From Bacteroides sp. (GTDB lineage Bacteria > Bacteroidota > Bacteroidia > Bacteroidales > Muribaculaceae), in NCBI GenBank assembly GCA_014801735.1, contig JAAVDO010000009.1, positions 24,859 through 35,071 on the forward strand: a DNA stretch of 10,213 nucleotides, in the 5' to 3' direction. Both the position numbers and the translations under genes were made by a program. Positions within the stretch are counted from its first letter, which is position 1, and every line of letters begins with the position of its first letter. Positions 6,873 to 10,213 of the stretch are shown piece by piece. Under the pieces are notes generated by a model. The model saw only the letters and a list, made by a program, of their open reading frames with translations, was not told where the DNA came from and ran no database searches.

Positions 6873-7187
6873 ATAACCGCCTCGGAAACCATTAGCCGGA
6901 CAGAGGTTCGCTTTTGGTTTCACTAGTGAAGGCAGTGTTAGAAAGCGTATACTCAACGCTTGATCTTGACCACTTGAAACTTCGCAACTTTCATTCTCTG
7001 TCAGGATAAAGCAATGGTAGATGCCTTTGGTATGTCTATATATTTGCGCGAAGCCTATACTTCGTGCAAGAATATGCACATATAGCGTGAGGGCTTCTGC
7101 GTTGCTCGTTCCAACAGAGATGGGCAATGCGAAGGCCTCAAGTGGTGGGAGCGAGAAACGAGTAAAGTCTCCCACGCTTTTTCTTTT
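6873..7187 (+). ncRNA. Structured non-coding RNA candidate, about 315 nt
   Basis: This stretch is framed by a consensus promoter and an intrinsic terminator. Visible stems are: AAGCG/CGCTT at 6943-6947 and 6957-6961; a 10-bp hairpin at 7044-7053 and 7060-7069 with a six-base loop; CTATAT/ATATAG further out around it; and a long hairpin at 7089-7139 whose arms pair over about 15 positions with one mismatch and one bulge, closing an 18-base loop. The two strong hairpins each contain one pair (7048 with 7065, and 7101 with 7128) that is G-U in plus-strand RNA but A-C in the opposite strand, which fixes the direction. It is not a tmRNA, RNase P or SRP RNA by any signature I know. A minus-strand frame of 113 codons over the same bases is probably a shadow. 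It may be free-standing or the leader of the operon at 7241-9846. Confidence 0.65.
7145..7187 (+). terminator. Intrinsic terminator of the structured RNA
   Basis: GTGGGAG (7145-7151) and CTCCCAC (7169-7175) form a perfect 7-bp GC-rich stem over a 17-base loop. GC, five T, C and four T (7178-7187) follow. It is the clearest terminator in the window and lies 54 bases before the Sel1 gene. Confidence 0.85.
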
Positions 7188-7240
7188 ATTATCAGCCTGT
7201 TTTGGGGAGATTGAGCGGCAAACAACAATCCCTATCTATC

Positions 7241-7861
7241 ATGTCTTCTTTCTTCAGATTCCTCCTTGTGGGTGTTCTTGTTCTTCTTCCATTTTCTCTC
7301 TGTTCTCAGGATAAGGCTCTTTATCAGCGTGCCGAAGCGGGGTCTGCAAGTGCACAGACCGAGCTCGCCCTTTGGTATATGTCACAGGGCATGTATAAGG
7401 AAGGGGAGGTGTGGCTTAAAAAAGCAGCCAAACAAGGCAATGCCGTGGCCCAGTTCAATCTAGGTGTCAGTTACTTTAATCAGCATAATGATAAGGAAGC
7501 GCTCAAGATGTGGAAGAAAGCGGCCGACCAGAATCATCCCCTCGCTCAGGCCCGGCTTGGCGAGTATGCCGCTCAGAAAGGCAACACTAAGGAAGCGGAT
7601 AAATGGTATGTGCTTGCGGCACGCCAGGGTGTGCCACAGGCTCAATATTATGTCGGCAACAGTTACGCCGCGCGTAAGGACTACACTAATGCAGTTGCCT
7701 GGTGGACTAAAGCTGCCAAAGCCGGCTATCCGCAGGCTGAATACAATCTTGCCATCCATTATCTCAACAATGGCGATGCTGCGAAAGCCCGTGAGTGGTG
7801 TATCAAGGCTGTTGAACACGGGTTCCCTGGTGCAGGCGAACTCCTCAACAAGATCAACTGA
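7241..7861 (+). CDS. Exported Sel1-repeat protein
   Basis: This 206-residue protein has an N-terminal signal sequence (residues 1-22: basic start, hydrophobic core 7-20, cleavage probably after L-C-S). The rest consists of about five Sel1-like repeats of near 36 residues, with the usual A-x-x-x-L-G-x-x-Y and A-x-x-W-x-x-K-A-A spacing. The best units begin near 34, 66, 102, 137 and 163. Sel1 repeats are alpha/alpha solenoids that bind partner proteins; no catalytic residues are visible. I chose the ATG at 7241 because it starts exactly at the signal peptide; a TTG at 7202 would add 13 residues ahead of it. It is the first gene of a three-gene operon in which all products appear exported. No promoter of its own is seen after the terminator at 7145-7187. 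Confidence 0.9.
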   Translation: MSSFFRFLLVGVLVLLPFSLCSQDKALYQRAEAGSASAQTELALWYMSQGMYKEGEVWLKKAAKQGNAVAQFNLGVSYFNQHNDKEALKMWKKAADQNHPLAQARLGEYAAQKGNTKEADKWYVLAARQGVPQAQYYVGNSYAARKDYTNAVAWWTKAAKAGYPQAEYNLAIHYLNNGDAAKAREWCIKAVEHGFPGAGELLNKIN

Positions 7862-7876
7862 TTCCGTTTTTGAATC

Positions 7877-8362
7877 ATGAGGAAGTCCATTTTTTTATTG
7901 GTAATGCTGTGGGGTATGGCTACTGCCATTTCCGCGACCGGGCGTGTCGATATTTTTTCATCGTTCCGTGTTAGTCCACTCCTGCCTGAGTTATGTGAGA
8001 ATACTGTCCTACGGTCAAATAGTGCGGTGGTTTTCTATCTAGATTCCTTGTCGGACAATTCGAAAAAGTCTGTACTCGGTTACAGCTATACTGTCCGCAA
8101 AACCGTCCGCGATTTCCGTTATGACCGTCTTGCCTCCCATATTCTGTCTAAAGACACTTTCATAAAGACTGATAATTCTGTCTTGGCTCCCTTCGTGCCT
8201 CAGGTGGCGGTGAAGGTCGGTAGTGGTGACTCTTCTGTGCTGTTCCTGTTCTCATTCGGGAATTCTACTGTAAGGATATTCAGCGGTGACTGTCAGATCG
8301 ACGAATTTCTGTTAGCCGACACCCATACAATCAAGTCACTTTTTAAACTTTTCTTGCAATAA
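7877..8362 (+). CDS. Exported protein of unknown function
   Basis: I do not recognise this 161-residue protein. Residues 1-20 form a clear signal peptide (basic start, hydrophobic core, A-I-S-A end). The mature part has only two cysteines, Cys40 and Cys139, which could form a disulfide outside the cytoplasm. Residues 105-135 are beta-prone with alternating valine and phenylalanine, and the C-terminus is a short amphipathic helix (150-160). It begins 15 bases after the Sel1 gene and ends 5 bases before the caspase-MORN gene, so it is firmly inside the operon. By position it is a candidate partner, inhibitor or substrate of the peptidase, which is inference only. Confidence 0.8.
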   Translation: MRKSIFLLVMLWGMATAISATGRVDIFSSFRVSPLLPELCENTVLRSNSAVVFYLDSLSDNSKKSVLGYSYTVRKTVRDFRYDRLASHILSKDTFIKTDNSVLAPFVPQVAVKVGSGDSSVLFLFSFGNSTVRIFSGDCQIDEFLLADTHTIKSLFKLFLQ

Positions 8363-8367
8363 TTGCT

Positions 8368-9846
8368 ATGCGAAAGATAGTTATCCTCCTGTTTTTTTGC
8401 GTTTTCTCCTTGGTCGGATTTTCCAGGACTGTTCATACAGTGATTTTCGGCGATACCAACGATAAAAGCATTGGCTCCGGTGTGAGCGCTAATGTCAGAA
8501 ATTTCTCTGAATGGGCCGGCCGTATTTCCAACGCTCTTGAAGCCGAAGGCTATTCGTCAAAGAACTATACCTTTACGGGTTCCGACTGCAATAAAGACAA
8601 GCTTCTTGGTTTTGTTAATAATCTTGATTGCAACGACGATATTGTCCTTTTCTACTATGGTGGTCACGGTGGTCGCTCGGTTGGCGATTCCTCCGAATTT
8701 CCGCGTATGTGTCTCGGTAGTTCAGATCCCTCCCGTTTTGTCCCGGTCAGTGAGCTTCAGGAGACTCTTACGGCAAAATCTCCATTCTTCACAATTATTC
8801 TTTCCGACTGTTGCAATTCCTTTTACGATGGCGACTTACCCCAAAGCATGATGATGCCCATGTGCGATCAGCCCGCCTCTCCAAAATATTCGTCTGAAAG
8901 AATCCGTCAGTTGTTTGGCAATAAGGGCACTATTGTTGGTACCGGTGCTACAAAAGGCGAATACGGTTGGATTAACAGTCTCCGGGGCGGTTTCTTTACT
9001 ACCTCTTTCCTCGAGAGCTTCGATTTTTCGATGGGCAGGAAGAAAGAGCAACCCTCTTGGACGGTTATCCTCGCCGATACGCGCGACCTCACTTTTGACA
9101 AGTCTAACCAGGCATACATAGCCCGTCGAATCACCAAGACCCAGACACCGGTATTTGATATCCGTATTTCCAGCCCTGTTGCGGATAATAAACCTAAGCC
9201 TGATTCTGAAAAACGACCTGACCCTGTTCCCGACATCCGGCCTGATCGCACTGTACACACCGTGCGCTACGCCGATGGCACGGTCTATAAGGGAGAAATG
9301 AGTGCTGAAAAACGTAACGGAATGGGTAAACTGACTATCGATGGCAAGGATGTTTTTGTCGGTGAGTTCAAGGATGACACTATTGAGGGCGGAGGGATAT
9401 ATCTCCGTGGTGGTGATAGTTATTATATCGGTGCCTGGCATGATGGAAAATTGTCGGGATACGGTATGGATGTCGACAATGGCAAGTTTACATGTCAATA
9501 TTGGCTCGATGGAGAGTTGGTAGGTCGAAATCCAGTTATTGAGAAACCGCGCTACATAGCCTATTCCAACGGCTACTATCTCGGAGAGGTTAAGGATGGA
9601 GTGCCACACGGCAATGGTAAATACGTCTGGAACAACGGTTCCTCATTTGAAGGAACATGGGTCGATGGCCTCGTAAACGGCAGCGGAGTGCTTTCGTTTC
9701 CCAATAATCTCGGCTTCTTCATTGGATTTTGGGAGGATGGTCGTCGCGTGCGGTGCTACGGCTTTGAATCACTTCCCGGAGGTCACACTGTAGTCGGACT
9801 GTGGGAAAACGAATGTTATCGAGGTAAGGGTCTTTTGTCTGACTGA
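8368..9846 (+). CDS. Exported caspase-fold (C14) peptidase with MORN repeats
   Basis: This 492-residue protein joins a signal peptide (1-19), a caspase/metacaspase-like domain (about 22-265), a Pro/Asp/Lys-rich linker (268-293) and about seven MORN repeats (300-490). The catalytic His100 lies in Y-Y-G-G-H-G-G and the catalytic Cys is most likely Cys149 in S-D-C-C-N-S, matching the family D-x-C-x-S pattern with Cys148 in the variable place. F-Y-Y-G-G-H-G and the later G-F-F-T-T-S-F-L strand are typical of the p20/p10-like core, so the enzyme looks intact. MORN units show the Y-x-G-x-W-x-D-G-x-x-x-G-x-G pattern, for example at 352-366 and 403-417. Metacaspase relatives usually cut after Arg or Lys; specificity here is not proven. 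The signal peptide places it in the envelope or outside, unlike cytoplasmic suicide caspases. It is the last gene of the operon, and a hairpin follows the stop by 22 bases. Confidence 0.92.
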   Translation: MRKIVILLFFCVFSLVGFSRTVHTVIFGDTNDKSIGSGVSANVRNFSEWAGRISNALEAEGYSSKNYTFTGSDCNKDKLLGFVNNLDCNDDIVLFYYGGHGGRSVGDSSEFPRMCLGSSDPSRFVPVSELQETLTAKSPFFTIILSDCCNSFYDGDLPQSMMMPMCDQPASPKYSSERIRQLFGNKGTIVGTGATKGEYGWINSLRGGFFTTSFLESFDFSMGRKKEQPSWTVILADTRDLTFDKSNQAYIARRITKTQTPVFDIRISSPVADNKPKPDSEKRPDPVPDIRPDRTVHTVRYADGTVYKGEMSAEKRNGMGKLTIDGKDVFVGEFKDDTIEGGGIYLRGGDSYYIGAWHDGKLSGYGMDVDNGKFTCQYWLDGELVGRNPVIEKPRYIAYSNGYYLGEVKDGVPHGNGKYVWNNGSSFEGTWVDGLVNGSGVLSFPNNLGFFIGFWEDGRRVRCYGFESLPGGHTVVGLWENECYRGKGLLSD

Positions 9847-9868
9847 TATCTTCCCTCTCTCGAAACCC

Positions 9869-9914
9869 GAACCGGCTCCGATGCGTCGCGCACGGGAGCC
9901 GGTTCCAATCTTTT
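9869..9914 (+). terminator. Likely two-way terminator after the caspase-MORN gene
   Basis: GAACCGGCTCC (9869-9879) and GGAGCCGGTTC (9895-9905) form an 11-bp stem with an inner TGCG/CGCA pairing, followed by CAATCTTTT. The T run is short. The position between two convergent genes supports a terminator role on both strands. Confidence 0.55.
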
Positions 9915-9972
9915 AACCAATCAATCTATCTAATACCAATCATTATACCAATCTTTTTATTTGCGTGTATGT
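9869..9972 (+). repeat. Dispersed intergenic repeat, partial copy 3
   Basis: This copy keeps the GC hairpin and the linker of copies 1 and 2 (closely matching to about 9943), followed by a ten-base near-duplication of ATACCAATC and then TTGCGTGTATGT. The second hairpin and the minus-strand promoter are missing, so only about the first 45 percent of the unit is present. It lies between the convergent caspase-MORN and sigma-factor genes. Confidence 0.85.
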
Positions 9973-10012
9973 AGTGTGTAGTTCATAGTCAGTGTCTTGC
10001 GACTCAAAACTC

Positions 10013-10213
10013 TCAGCAGGCGTAGTCGGCGAAGCGCTCCTGCAGCGCCTGACGGGCGAAGAAGATGCGGCTCTTCACTGTTCCCAGGGGCAGCTCCATC
10101 TTCTCGGCGATCTCGTTATACTTGTATCCTGCCACGTGCATAGCGAAAGGCTCGCCGTATTTGGGATCGAACTCAGCGATTGCGTCGCGGATCTCGCGCT
10201 CGGTGTACGAGCC
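10013..10213 (-). CDS. ECF-type RNA polymerase sigma factor (C-terminal part)
   Basis: Only the last 66 codons are in the window; the 5' end continues beyond 10213. The translation includes H-V-A-G-Y-K-Y-N-E-I-A-E-K-M, then L-P-L-G-T-V-K-S-R-I-F-F-A-R, the classic sigma region 4 helix-turn-helix that reads the -35 element. It ends Q-E-R-F-A-D-Y-A-C and a TGA stop at 10013-10015. Base composition is GC-rich like the CoA-transferase-tsaE operon and unlike the genes between, so it is probably part of the conserved chromosome. The subfamily and any anti-sigma partner cannot be judged from this fragment. Confidence 0.92.
   Translation of the reverse strand, partial: GSYTEREIRDAIAEFDPKYGEPFAMHVAGYKYNEIAEKMELPLGTVKSRIFFARQALQERFADYAC

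Noticed and set aside
6834..7175. 113-codon minus-strand reading frame
   Set aside because: It lies wholly over the plus-strand RNA candidate. Its start codon falls within the RNA's terminator stem, it has no recognisable domain, and the wobble pairs favour plus-strand RNA.
6838..7187. Retron or group II intron RNA
   Set aside because: No reverse transcriptase gene is present in the window and no domain V-like or msr/msd layout could be recognised.
8425..9264. R-T-V-H-T-V occurs at residues 20-25 and 294-299 of the caspase-MORN protein
   Set aside because: The matching is short, codons differ and the surrounding sequence is unrelated, so it is not enough to infer a duplication or fusion joint.
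8836..9609. Long minus-strand frame of 257 codons
   Set aside because: It is antisense to the well-supported caspase-MORN gene and shows no family motifs; it reflects codon bias of the real gene.

Overview
The window looks like a chromosomal segment of a Bacteroidota bacterium, most likely Bacteroidales and possibly a Muribaculaceae-like gut species. The main evidence is the promoter type. Several start sites match the Bacteroidetes consensus (TTTG or TTG, about 19 bases, then TAnnTTTG), for example at 4748-4778 and 6838-6867. The protein families also fit: a lipoprotein-type TPR regulator with a C-terminal LuxR-like helix-turn-helix, an AAA_14/DUF4143 ATPase, and TsaE next to a tiny two-helix membrane protein. 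The genus is inference only.

Layout. Positions 1-2470 are AT-rich and hold two minus-strand genes: a membrane-spanning TPR/coiled-coil/HTH regulator (654-2468) and a stand-alone paralogue of its C-terminal domain (9-500). Positions 2729-4704 are clearly GC-richer and form a tight minus-strand housekeeping operon: acetyl-CoA hydrolase/CoA-transferase, tsaE, and a small Imm17-like membrane protein, driven by a textbook promoter. The right edge (10013-10213, minus) is the GC-rich C-terminal end of an ECF-type sigma factor. Between these conserved-looking blocks lie two accessory segments separated by three same-orientation copies of one intergenic repeat: 4818-5030, 6501-6713 (213 bp each, 5 differences) and a shorter copy at 9869-9972.

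The first segment carries a DUF4143 ATPase (5081-6364, minus) with a 23-bp tandem repeat in its upstream region. The second carries a consensus promoter, a roughly 315-nt strongly structured non-coding RNA candidate ending in an intrinsic terminator (6873-7187), and a compact plus-strand operon (7241-9846). That operon encodes three proteins with N-terminal signal peptides: a Sel1-repeat protein, an unknown small protein, and a caspase-fold (C14) peptidase fused to MORN repeats.

How they may work together. The three exported proteins are nearly contiguous (gaps of 15 and 5 bases) and probably form one cell-envelope module in which Sel1 and MORN repeats act as binding scaffolds around a cysteine peptidase. 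No clear promoter lies between the RNA's terminator and the Sel1 gene, so the RNA may double as a leader that controls read-through. The repeat copies contain an invariant GC hairpin that can end transcription from either side and an inward minus-strand promoter, so each may also be a small RNA gene. The most interesting elements are the structured RNA, the repeat-bounded cargo arrangement and the exported caspase-MORN module.
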